A stretch of 56,288 bases of DNA. It comes from a candidate division Kazan bacterium (GTDB lineage Bacteria; Patescibacteriota; Kazan-3B-28). The notes under the pieces were generated by a model. That model searched no databases. It was not told the DNA's origin and saw only the letters and a program-made list of their open reading frames with translations. Each line of letters starts with the position of its first letter. The first letter of the stretch is position 1. The stretch covers positions 1-56,288 of the forward strand of contig QMNG01000005.1 in assembly GCA_003647645.1 (NCBI GenBank), given 5' to 3'. Both the position numbers and the translations under genes were made by a program. This document shows, piece by piece, positions 1 through 7,712 of the stretch.

Positions 1-891
1 GATAAGACCGGCAGAACCAAACCCGACATCAATACCCTCATACAGCTGCTGGGCTACTGTCATAGTTTTCTTGACTGAATAACCCAGATTAGTGCCGGCC
101 GCCTGCTGCAAAGTTGAGGTTGTAAAGGGAGGAGAAGGGCTGCGCTTTCTTTCACCCTTCTTTATACCGCTGACTATGTGCTTGTCGGCCGCTTGGATCT
201 TTTCTACGATCCTGTCAGCATCGGCCTGGTTTCTAAGCTCAGCTTTTTTGCCATTTTCATTGATTACCCGAGTGGTCAGTTTTTCACCTTTTTCACCTGC
301 CAAGCTGAGGTCTATCTCCCAGTATTCCTCGGGCTTGAAAGCTTTGATTTCGCGCTCGCGCTCAACGATCAGGCGAAGAGCAGCGGACTGAACCCGGCCG
401 GCTGACAATCCCCGAAAGATCTTTTTCCACAAGAGGGGACTGAGCTTATAGCCGACTAACCTATCCAGCACTCTTCTGGCTTGCTGCGCATTAACCATAT
501 TCATATTCAAGCCCCGGGGATTTTCAAACGCTTTTTTAACAGCCGTCTCGGTAATTTCGTGGAAAGCCACCCGCTTGACTTTTTCATCCGGTATTTTTAG
601 CCCTTGTTGAATATGCCAAGCAATGGCTTCACCCTCGCGGTCTTCATCGGTTGCTAGCCACATCATATCAGCATCTTTAAAAGCTTCTTTCAGCGCCGTC
701 AGATTCTTCCGGCTTTTAGTCGGAATGACATATTGCGGCTCAAAATTTTTCTCAACATCTACGCCCAGCTTCGATTTGGGAAGATCGCGGACATGGCCGT
801 AGCTGGCCAAAACTTTATAATTCCTACCCAAAATCTTGCCAATTGTTTTGGCCTTGGCGGGGGATTCAACTACTACCAAATTTTTAGCCAT
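1..891 (-). CDS. topA: DNA topoisomerase I, N-terminal part (runs off the left edge)
   Basis: Type IA topoisomerase, which relaxes negative supercoils by single-strand passage. The visible ~297 residues start MAKNLVVVESPAKAKTIGKI, the classic Toprim opening, followed by the acidic DEDREGEAI motif that binds Mg2+ and then the RVQSAALRLIVERE region of the core. The window edge cuts the gene just before the segment (YMRTDS in the family) that carries the catalytic tyrosine, so that residue cannot be checked. The ATG at 891 is preferred over an in-frame ATG at 906, because the latter lies inside a palindromic repeat (902-953). dprA lies directly upstream on the same strand, the usual dprA-topA order. 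Family call is secure; the start is moderately sure. Confidence 0.95.
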   Translation of the reverse strand, partial: MAKNLVVVESPAKAKTIGKILGRNYKVLASYGHVRDLPKSKLGVDVEKNFEPQYVIPTKSRKNLTALKEAFKDADMMWLATDEDREGEAIAWHIQQGLKIPDEKVKRVAFHEITETAVKKAFENPRGLNMNMVNAQQARRVLDRLVGYKLSPLLWKKIFRGLSAGRVQSAALRLIVEREREIKAFKPEEYWEIDLSLAGEKGEKLTTRVINENGKKAELRNQADADRIVEKIQAADKHIVSGIKKGERKRSPSPPFTTSTLQQAAGTNLGYSVKKTMTVAQQLYEGIDVGFGSAGLI

Positions 892-901
892 GTCTTTATT
901 T

Positions 902-953
902 GTCATGCTGAATTTAGTTCAGCATCTAGATTCTGAAACGAATTCAGAATGAC
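902..953. repeat. Twin-hairpin palindromic repeat upstream of topA
   Basis: Two adjacent hairpins (arms ATGCTGAA/TTCAGCAT and ATTCTGAA/TTCAGAAT) are joined so that the whole element begins GTCAT and ends ATGAC, giving an overall inverted repeat. The second arm pair recurs at 30715-30741. It belongs to the REP-like dispersed intergenic palindromes seen in many bacterial genomes. It separates dprA from topA and could act as an mRNA stabiliser or attenuator; that role is inferred. Confidence 0.7.
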
Positions 954-963
954 GGTTATATTA

Positions 964-1839
964 TTATTCTGTCTTCGTGATAGCAAATGTGCCTTTGCCT
1001 GTATTCGCTACGATACCCTTCATCTCCAGCATCGTCAGACCACTTTGGACCTGCGCTGTCGGCAAGTTAGTTTCACGGACTATTTCATCCAAATGCAGCG
1101 GTGTAGATACAAGTGCTTTATAAATCTTTTCTTCATCATCTGTCAAATTATAGCTCTTTTGCCTGACACTAATTTGCACAACGTCAGAGGGCTGTAGAAC
1201 CGGCACAGCGCCCTGCTGGATTAATTTATTCGGACCCACAGACATCTCACTGGTAATCGGTCCGGGAACAGCCAAAACTTCCCGATTATATTCAAGAGCC
1301 AATTTAGCCGTAATCAAAGCGCCGCTCGACTCCCCTGCTTCACTAATCAAAATTTTACCGCTTAAACCAGCAATTATCCTGTTCCGAAGCGGAAAATGAT
1401 GCTTAAGCGGCTCTGTGCCAGCTGGATATTCAGAGATTAAAACTCCCCCGCTTTCGATGATTGATTTAGCCAAGTGCAGATTCTTGGCCGGATAGATATT
1501 TTCGTCATTAAGGCCGGAGCCTAGCACAGCTATTGTAGATCCGCCTGCTTTCAATGCTTCCTCGTGCGCTAGAGCATCAATTCCGTATGCCAGACCGCTG
1601 ACTATAATGCTTCCGCCGGCAATTCGATTAACTATCTGCTTAACCACAGCAACACCATAGGGCGTTGGCTTTCGGGTTCCGACCACGCCAACTGCCTCAA
1701 TTTCTTGCAGTTTTATAAGCATTGCATCCCAGTTGCCGCGCACAAAAATCCGTTCTGGCGCATCCGGAATTTCTTTGAGTATCGCCGGATAGCGCGGGCT
1801 ATCAATTTTAATTTCAATAATTTCCGTTGCAACTTCCAT
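964..1839 (-). CDS. dprA: DNA-processing protein DprA (Smf family)
   Basis: DprA binds incoming single-stranded DNA and loads RecA during natural transformation. The 291-residue protein has the Rossmann-like DprA core: GTRKPT at about residues 54-59, SGLAYGIDALAH at 81-92, and further on FPLRNRIIAGLS and GALITAKLALE. A C-terminal winged-helix segment follows (about 230-290). It lacks the N-terminal SAM-like domain of longer homologues, consistent with its short length. ATG at 1839 is chosen; no strong Shine-Dalgarno sequence is visible. It lies upstream of topA on the same strand. DprA suggests competence, plausible for a small-genome organism that scavenges DNA, but no other com gene is in the window. 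Confidence 0.95.
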   Translation of the reverse strand: MEVATEIIEIKIDSPRYPAILKEIPDAPERIFVRGNWDAMLIKLQEIEAVGVVGTRKPTPYGVAVVKQIVNRIAGGSIIVSGLAYGIDALAHEEALKAGGSTIAVLGSGLNDENIYPAKNLHLAKSIIESGGVLISEYPAGTEPLKHHFPLRNRIIAGLSGKILISEAGESSGALITAKLALEYNREVLAVPGPITSEMSVGPNKLIQQGAVPVLQPSDVVQISVRQKSYNLTDDEEKIYKALVSTPLHLDEIVRETNLPTAQVQSGLTMLEMKGIVANTGKGTFAITKTE

Positions 1840-1863
1840 ATTTTATTAAGATAATTAAGTAAA

Positions 1864-1913
1864 CTGATCCCGTTAGAAAATTAGAAAACATTAACTAGTT
1901 AATAATACGGGAT
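1864..1913. repeat. Inverted-repeat element in a divergent intergenic region
   Basis: Outer arms ATCCCGT (1867-1873) and ACGGGAT (1907-1913) enclose the perfect palindrome ATTAACTAGTTAAT (1890-1903). The left part, CCCGTTAGAAAATTAG, is nearly identical to the minus strand of 26322-26361, making this a member of a dispersed family (see 28430 and 53126). It lies between divergent dprA and the gene at 1950, so promoters or an operator are likely nearby, though none is clear-cut. Confidence 0.55.
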
Positions 1914-1949
1914 TTAGAATGAAACTCATAAACAAAATTTTCTAGTGGA

Positions 1950-2501
1950 ATGACAAAAAAGAAGGGATTATTAATCGAAATTGGGGTCGGTATTGCTGTT
2001 TTTATGGTGGCAACCGTTGCACTGGGAATCCTCTACAATCGTGACACCGAGACAGGCACTGAACTGCAATGGACTGATACCAATATTCATACCTTCACGG
2101 ATAATTCCGCACTACAAAATAGCGTTCTGGCATTTTTTAACAAAGAGGACTTGCAAGCCGCTTTCCCTGACATAAGTGGTGAAAATATCGATTGGCAAGC
2201 AAACATAATTCTGGCTTACGTGAGCAGCGTCGCACCAGCCGCCGACTATGACTACGAAATAATCGAGGGCCAAAAACTGGGTTCGGTGGCAACCCTTAAA
2301 TATAAATTCTCTTTTTTAGAGACCAATGACGCTTTTCCTCTAGGGCTTGAAACTACGCAGAGCCACCCCGTCCTGTTTGTGGCCGTAGATAGAAAAGATG
2401 TCGACACAACAAATCCATTTACGTTTCGATTCCAAAATGCAGACACAAACGAAACTCATAGTTTAACTATTTTTGAAAATGAAGGCTCAGCCAACAATTG
2501 A
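1950..2501 (+). CDS. Membrane-anchored protein of unknown function (PrcB-like C-terminus possible)
   Basis: 183 residues. One N-terminal membrane segment (about 9-28, rich in V, G, A, I) precedes an exported domain of about 150 residues, so it is probably an anchored extracytoplasmic protein. The C-terminal half alternates hydrophobic and polar residues as in a small beta domain, and its layout (NIILAYVSS, then a long beta stretch, then HPVLFVAVDRKDV) resembles the PrcB C-terminal family. That resemblance is weak and by eye. ATG at 1950 follows TAGTGGA, a poor ribosome site. The end overlaps the start of the permease gene by 23 bases, so the two are probably co-transcribed and translationally coupled. 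Function unknown. Confidence 0.65.
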   Translation: MTKKKGLLIEIGVGIAVFMVATVALGILYNRDTETGTELQWTDTNIHTFTDNSALQNSVLAFFNKEDLQAAFPDISGENIDWQANIILAYVSSVAPAADYDYEIIEGQKLGSVATLKYKFSFLETNDAFPLGLETTQSHPVLFVAVDRKDVDTTNPFTFRFQNADTNETHSLTIFENEGSANN

Positions 2502-3516
2502 GATTTCAGTCAGCACCATTATAAAAATCCTGCTGGTTCTGCTGGGAATTTGGGCAATTTTTATCATTCGCGACATTATTGCAATTGTCTTTATCACATT
2601 GATCATTGCTGCAACTCTTTCTCCAATCATTGATAAAATGGCCAAACATGGCATACCGCGAGTTATTTCTATCGTCTTGGCCTATATTTTGATAATTGCC
2701 TTCTTCGGGACTGTTGTTTATTTTATTTTGCCACCGGTCATTAGCCAGCTCAGTCAACTGGCGGAACACTTGCCTACATATTACACTTATTTCAATAATT
2801 TCATCGATAATGTAAAGGAATTTGGCATCCAAGCGAACTTAATCGACGGTTCGCAGCAAAACATCACTGCTTTATCCAACTTTTTAAATAACTTTACTAG
2901 CAATATTTTCAACACCACCCGCGGATTTATCAGCGGTTTTGTTGCTATGTTGACTGTTTTGGTACTGACTCTTTATTTGCTGTTGGATGAAGGGGGAATT
3001 AAAAAGTTCTTTGTAGCTTTGTTGCCGCTCAAGCAGAAAAACCAAATTATCCAGGTAGCCAACAAAATTGGTAAAGGTTTGGGCGCCTGGCTTCGCGGTC
3101 AGATTTTGCTGGGTATTATAGTCGGCGTGGTGGTTTATATCGGCCTCTATTTCCTAAAAGTTCCCTACGCTCTGACTCTGGCCATTCTCGCCGGAGTATT
3201 GGAAATAATTCCTATCATCGGTCCAATTATCTCGGCCATCCCGGCTATCTTGATCGCCCTAACTATGGGTTTGCCCGCAGCCGTAATGGTAGCTGTCTTC
3301 TATATTCTGGTACAGGAGCTGGAAAATAAACTACTGGTACCAAAAGTTATGCAACATTCAGTCGGGCTGCATCCTGTGACAATTATTATTGTATTGCTCA
3401 TTGGCGCCAAATTTATGGGCATTTTGGGAATCTTGTTGGCTGTGCCGATCACAACCATGCTCTACATTATTCTGAAAGAATGGACAATAATGAGCCGGAA
3501 GAAGCCAGCAAGATAG
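2479..3516 (+). CDS. AI-2E family transporter (PerM/TqsA-like permease)
   Basis: 345 residues with about eight hydrophobic segments and the arrangement of the AI-2E/PerM family: paired N-terminal helices, a long extracytoplasmic stretch (about 90-150), and the conserved C-terminal block with GVLEIIPIIGPIISAIPA, ELENKLLVPKVM and LHPVTIIIVLLIGAKFMGILGILLAVP. Members export small molecules or ions (for example TqsA with AI-2), but the substrate cannot be told from sequence. ATG at 2479 is preferred over TTG at 2473. It overlaps the preceding gene and is followed by a good hairpin terminator at 3558-3590, so this is the end of a two-gene unit. Confidence 0.9.
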   Translation: MKAQPTIEISVSTIIKILLVLLGIWAIFIIRDIIAIVFITLIIAATLSPIIDKMAKHGIPRVISIVLAYILIIAFFGTVVYFILPPVISQLSQLAEHLPTYYTYFNNFIDNVKEFGIQANLIDGSQQNITALSNFLNNFTSNIFNTTRGFISGFVAMLTVLVLTLYLLLDEGGIKKFFVALLPLKQKNQIIQVANKIGKGLGAWLRGQILLGIIVGVVVYIGLYFLKVPYALTLAILAGVLEIIPIIGPIISAIPAILIALTMGLPAAVMVAVFYILVQELENKLLVPKVMQHSVGLHPVTIIIVLLIGAKFMGILGILLAVPITTMLYIILKEWTIMSRKKPAR

Positions 3517-3557
3517 AACATAATATCAAGTATTAAAAACTTCATTAAAACAAATTT

Positions 3558-3590
3558 ATAAACAGGACATTTTTGTCCCGTTTATTTTTA
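3558..3590 (+). terminator. Intrinsic terminator after the AI-2E permease
   Basis: A 12-bp stem (ATAAACAGGACA with TGTCCCGTTTAT, one A-C mismatch), loop TTTT, followed by TTTTTAAAT. It ends the plus-strand unit 1950-3516. The A-rich left flank means it could also stop transcription from the right. Confidence 0.75.
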
Positions 3591-3612
3591 AATATATCTT
3601 CCTTGGTTTTTA

Positions 3613-3840
3613 TTAGCGTTGAGCTTTTTAAGGTATTCCCTCCATGGTCTCTGGCTCCGCATTGGAGGAGAGACGACCATGAATTGAGCTAAATCCTTAT
3701 CGTGTGGGGTATGTTTGAGACCCTGACTTGTCGGGGAAGTTTACCCCTTTAAGCGGTAAAAGGATTTAGCCAATGAAAAAGCCCAACGAACTGCGGCCGG
3801 CTTTGGCGCCATCGTTTGCCGGAACAAATGGTGGCTCAAA
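3613..3840. ncRNA. Candidate structured element, copy A (homologous to 14361-14568)
   Basis: The 327-base gap between convergent genes holds a nested set of stems. CATGGTC (3643-3649) pairs with GACCATG (3675-3681), enclosing CTCC/GGAG. GCTAAATCCTT (3688-3698) pairs perfectly with AAGGATTTAGC (3760-3770). Inside this, GGGGTA (3706-3711) pairs with TACCCC (3742-3747) and CCCTGA (3721-3726) with TCGGGG (3731-3736). A last hairpin (about 3806-3836, GCCAT...GTGGC type) lies just 3' of the DUF2207 stop. The sequence GTATTCCCTCCA and the joints TATGTTTGA and AGTTTA are shared with copy B, whose stems differ in sequence but pair equally well. Transcribed strand, boundaries and function are unknown; it matches no RNA family I recognise. 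Confidence 0.55.
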
Positions 3841-3843
3841 AAT

Positions 3844-5628
3844 CTACCAACTTCCCCCGCCTCCGCCACCTCCGCCGCCTCCAGAGAATCCGCCAGCACC
3901 GCCAGCCCCGGAGCCGCCCGGTGTGCTTGACAGCGAGGAACCAATGCTTGATGAAATCGAACTGATACTTGAAACAAAATTATCCATGCCACCACTGGTC
4001 ATGTAGGCATAGCCAACATACCAAGCCGGAACATATGAGCTGGCCTTTTCTTCACCATAAATTTTTTTAAACGCCTCAACCCACTTACCCACTAGGCCAA
4101 AAGCAATCGCGTACGGTAGGTACTTTTCGAAAATATTCTCCTTTTCGTAAAATTCCATCCGATACTTTTCGGCCTGCCTGAGATAAAGCTTAAAGCCTTT
4201 GAGATGATAATCTACTTCGGCGCCTTTCCGGCTTTTTTTAAGACTAAATTTAACAAACAGATACCAGATAACCACCACTATCAATACACCGACCAACACA
4301 AATCCCCAGCTGAACCCGGCCAACGGAACACTTAAAAGCCCGGTAAAACCCAGAAATACTATAAAGCCAATTATACCGGAGATAATACCTTTGGCTGAAA
4401 CGGCTACCCCCTCTTTAAATAGTCCCTGTTTTTTCAGCCAATTGACTACAAACCTTTTGATTGGCTGTAAAATTTTATAAAACTTGTTTTGGTGTTCGGA
4501 TAGAGTAGTGGTAGCCCCAACTTCAAAATCGCCGTCAAATAGCTCACAAAGAATAGTTTCTTCATATTTGGCTAAATTTGTAAAATCATTTTTTAACAAA
4601 ACCAACTTCCAACCTTTGGTTTTTCCAAAGAACGACTTGTTTTGTGTTTCTTCGATCTTCAAATATCCCTTCACAGCCAAATCAATGATCGTGGCACTAA
4701 CATATCTACCCGGCATTACCGCGCCTTTTGTTTCAAAAACTCCCAGTTCCAGTGGCAACATCTTATTGGGCGGATCGTACTGCACGGTAATCGGCCCCGG
4801 TTTTTTCTCGTCTTTTTGGGCTTCCTTGCGGACCAACCAGATGATCCAAAAAATTGGAAGTAGCAACAACCACCAGATATAACTGCTGTACAACTCCCAC
4901 CAAGTCGGCTGATATGGCGTGATAATTCCTGCCGGCATTTGCATACGTATGGTAATACCCTCTTGCTTGGCTAATTCACGAGTGGAAGTCACTGTTAGAA
5001 TATTGGAGTCCAATTGGACGTCGCTTGTCCATTTGAAAATTGCGTTTTGTTCGGTTGATCCGCGGACGCCAGTAAAAAGCTGTACTTGAGTATTCTCGGC
5101 ATTTATTCCAGACGGGAGGATAATGTCGGCTGTATAGCGCTCTATTGGCAGCTCCCAAAAATTTCCGTTGAGATTCCAATAGAATTCCATTCCGTCGCTA
5201 GTTTCAACAATTGCGTTTTTTACTTCATAGACAATGCGGTAATTAGTGATGCCAGTTATCGTTTGATTGGGATCGCCTATTTTCCAAGTTATAACATGGT
5301 TAGCTGCATCATTGACAGTTTCATACGTATAAGGATTGCCATCAAAATCCGTGATGCTCACTAATTTAACAGGAGTTTTATTAAACACCCCCTCGCTGTA
5401 GGGAGCCTGAGTCGGCAAACTCCTGAAAATACCGTGTTTGTTCTTGAGCCTTCCGCTATCAACTGACAGTTCTTCCTTAATCAACAGCGAGGCATCTGTA
5501 TGAACTTGAATGGTGCTTTTAAAATCCCGAATCACAGAATCATAAACCGGCTCGGCAGCCAAAACGACCGAGAACGATTGGGCGAAGACAATGCCCACCC
5601 CTGCGAGTATTAATAACTTCTTAATCAC
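3844..5628 (-). CDS. DUF2207 domain membrane protein
   Basis: 594 residues. A signal peptide (about 1-24, ending VVLA before AEP) leads into an extracytoplasmic DUF2207 domain (about 30-220, with the NKHGIFRSLPT and EFYWNLNGNFWELPIE blocks typical of the family). A membrane segment follows near 243-262, then a cytoplasmic stretch, two adjacent membrane helices near 418-455, and a C-terminal region ending in a serine/glycine run and a tail of glycines closing with SW. This architecture is the usual one for DUF2207 proteins, which are common and uncharacterised. It follows the MEMO-like gene on the same strand after an 18-base gap and is probably co-transcribed. Structured element copy A lies just 3' of it. 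Function unknown. Confidence 0.88.
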   Translation of the reverse strand: MIKKLLILAGVGIVFAQSFSVVLAAEPVYDSVIRDFKSTIQVHTDASLLIKEELSVDSGRLKNKHGIFRSLPTQAPYSEGVFNKTPVKLVSITDFDGNPYTYETVNDAANHVITWKIGDPNQTITGITNYRIVYEVKNAIVETSDGMEFYWNLNGNFWELPIERYTADIILPSGINAENTQVQLFTGVRGSTEQNAIFKWTSDVQLDSNILTVTSTRELAKQEGITIRMQMPAGIITPYQPTWWELYSSYIWWLLLLPIFWIIWLVRKEAQKDEKKPGPITVQYDPPNKMLPLELGVFETKGAVMPGRYVSATIIDLAVKGYLKIEETQNKSFFGKTKGWKLVLLKNDFTNLAKYEETILCELFDGDFEVGATTTLSEHQNKFYKILQPIKRFVVNWLKKQGLFKEGVAVSAKGIISGIIGFIVFLGFTGLLSVPLAGFSWGFVLVGVLIVVVIWYLFVKFSLKKSRKGAEVDYHLKGFKLYLRQAEKYRMEFYEKENIFEKYLPYAIAFGLVGKWVEAFKKIYGEEKASSYVPAWYVGYAYMTSGGMDNFVSSISSISSSIGSSLSSTPGGSGAGGAGGFSGGGGGGGGGGSW

Positions 5629-5646
5629 GGAAGTAGTATACCAGAG

Positions 5647-6540
5647 CTAACTAAAAGCTATATAGAAATGGCTAGTCGTTGAATCTAGATTAGGTTTATT
5701 GAGAATATCCGCTGTATTATCATGATGAATTACCTGAATGTCGGTTGCCCCCATTCCTTCGGCATATTGCAGTAAAACATTAAGCGCCGATACAGAATCG
5801 ACAAATGGACAAAACGGATCCGGCCCGGGTAGATTCTCGATATCGAAGGCCTGAATTATTGCCAACATCTTGCTGTCGTTGATATCAGCCTGAGTTTTAC
5901 TAAGGTAATGAGAAAAATCCAGACTCGCTATTATTAAAACATCCTCGCCTGAAATCGCATGCAACCATTCAACTAGATTAGTGATGTCCTGACTGACAAC
6001 ATTCTGCTTCAAAATAATCGGTACGATATTAGCACTGGGGAAAAAGTGTTTGATAAAACCAGCTTGTAGCGTAATCCCGTGCTCGTTTATAAATGAAGTA
6101 TTATTTATGGTCGCCAATCGTTGTTGATTAAGCTGACGAACCAGATATCTATTAATTAGCAGTTCACCATCAATAGTTGCAAAACTATTACCTGTCGTTT
6201 GAATGTTCCCCTCTCCACGTTCGTAATGATTGGGAGAGAGCACAATTATTGTCTTTGGGTCAACCGATTTAACCAGCCCACGATAGAAAGAATTAATCTC
6301 CTTGTACGACAAATAGTCATGAGAAACAATAACTGCTCGTGTGTTGTTTGATATTGTATACTCCCCCTCTTGACCAAAGATCCAGTTCCAAGTTGCCGCG
6401 ATGTAAGGATAAGATGGAACTAGTTTGCCAACGCCACCTATGACCATAAGAACAATGGCCAATCCCAGAATTGTCAGAACTAGCCACTGATTATTCTTTG
6501 ATTTATCTAACTTAGCGATAAAGCCTACCTCCCCATTCAA
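5647..6540 (-). CDS. MEMO-like protein (AmmeMemoRadiSam system protein B family), membrane-anchored
   Basis: About 297 residues. An N-terminal membrane segment (about 20-40) is followed by a MEMO1/AMMECR-B fold. Motifs: SHDY (73-76), SPNHY (102-106), NEHGITLQ (152-159), DFSHY (208-212) and FCPFVDS (243-249). These are the His and Cys positions that line the metal/active-site pocket in MEMO proteins, related to LigB-type dioxygenases. In many genomes MEMO sits with AMMECR1 and a radical SAM enzyme; neither is here, and the membrane anchor is atypical. The start is uncertain: the only usual codon is TTG at 6540, with no ribosome site. A strong GGGGAGGT lies downstream at 6527-6534 but no ATG, GTG or TTG sits at proper distance. 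It overlaps the upstream gene by 29 bases. Confidence 0.8.
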   Translation of the reverse strand: MNGEVGFIAKLDKSKNNQWLVLTILGLAIVLMVIGGVGKLVPSYPYIAATWNWIFGQEGEYTISNNTRAVIVSHDYLSYKEINSFYRGLVKSVDPKTIIVLSPNHYERGEGNIQTTGNSFATIDGELLINRYLVRQLNQQRLATINNTSFINEHGITLQAGFIKHFFPSANIVPIILKQNVVSQDITNLVEWLHAISGEDVLIIASLDFSHYLSKTQADINDSKMLAIIQAFDIENLPGPDPFCPFVDSVSALNVLLQYAEGMGATDIQVIHHDNTADILNKPNLDSTTSHFYIAFS

Positions 6541-7642
6541 TTACTGTAAATCCATTTCGTTCCGAAGCCGGCTTGAGTATCTGCATTGGTACTTCGATCC
6601 TTTCATCCAGACCACGATAGTCGAAGAATATCCGAATTACAGTATCCGGCATTGGGGTAACTATCAGCGGCGCATAGGTATCAAATATGGATTGATCAAT
6701 GAAGGTTATAAAGTAGTAAGGATTATCCGAAAACCGCGGCATCCAGAATTCTTTGAAGTCTGCTATTTCCCTTTCATTTAGTCCCAAATAAGTAAGTTTA
6801 TCGGTAAAGAACTTATCAACATCTCGTTTGGCCATAACAAAGCCAGCTTCTGGCGTTACAAAATCGGCTGCAAAACCCTCCCAGAAAAGATATGGCCAAA
6901 TCGTACCATCTGAGTTAACTATTTTTCCGCTGGGGGCAACCAATACATTCCAACCCTGCTTAATAGCCGGTTCACTGATTGAAATACCCGAAGTCGGCAT
7001 TACATTTACAGCCACTGGCATAGTTTTTTCTGGATAAAGATAGATAACCGGTTTGCCCATCTCGGCTATTTGAAAAGTATAGGCTACAACTATAGTTGAC
7101 GACTTGGTCGTTCCATCTGAAAAATGCGCTGTTACGACATATTTGCCATCAGACACATCTACCGCAGGAGCATTTCCATAATCGTGCGACACCTTATAGC
7201 TCCATGTTGTATCCCCCGGCTTGAATTTGCGTAATGTATATCGATCAAGCAATTTATATTCCTTTTTATAGCAAGCAGGTTCTGTTCCTTCGCAGCAACC
7301 ATCTTCAAAACACGGAACCAATCCACTATAGGCCTCTACCACGATCTTGTTTACATTTGGTGAGTTGGTTCCACGTACTTCAAACGGACTATCAGCAATA
7401 ATAATCGCTCCATTCGTAGGAGAAGAAATATTTATAAAGCTTTCACCGGTATATTCTGGTTGAGTTTCTGGTTCGTTCTTAGTTTCTGTTGCCGGTGTAG
7501 CAGTTGGCTGTGATGTATCAGCAGTTTGATCGTCAATAACAAAGTTCCTCTGTTGAATACTGTAGTTTTGGCCAAAATTATAGCTGATATACGCAATCCC
7601 TGCCAAAATTACGAGACCAATAAGCGGATATAAATACTTCAT
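6512..7642 (-). CDS. Anchored surface protein with Ig-like region and KPVIYLYP domain
   Basis: 376 residues. An N-terminal membrane helix (about 5-24) and a Thr/Glu/Pro-rich linker (40-65) lead to an Ig-like beta region (about 66-190) with a cysteine cluster (C111, C116, C117, C124). The C-terminal domain opens with KPVIYLYPEKT (197-207) and includes GWNVLVAPSG and PYLFWEGFAADF. This signature recurs in uncharacterised secreted proteins of CPR bacteria and some eukaryotes; no activity is known to me. ATG at 7642 is chosen. The gene overlaps the MEMO-like gene, forming an operon with DUF2207. A role on the cell surface is inferred from topology only. Confidence 0.72.
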   Translation of the reverse strand: MKYLYPLIGLVILAGIAYISYNFGQNYSIQQRNFVIDDQTADTSQPTATPATETKNEPETQPEYTGESFINISSPTNGAIIIADSPFEVRGTNSPNVNKIVVEAYSGLVPCFEDGCCEGTEPACYKKEYKLLDRYTLRKFKPGDTTWSYKVSHDYGNAPAVDVSDGKYVVTAHFSDGTTKSSTIVVAYTFQIAEMGKPVIYLYPEKTMPVAVNVMPTSGISISEPAIKQGWNVLVAPSGKIVNSDGTIWPYLFWEGFAADFVTPEAGFVMAKRDVDKFFTDKLTYLGLNEREIADFKEFWMPRFSDNPYYFITFIDQSIFDTYAPLIVTPMPDTVIRIFFDYRGLDERIEVPMQILKPASERNGFTVIEWGGRLYR

Positions 7643-7712
7643 AATTTCATTTCATTTAACACATATAACTATTCTCTATATAACTTAAAATTCACTCTTG
7701 GACAATACTTTT

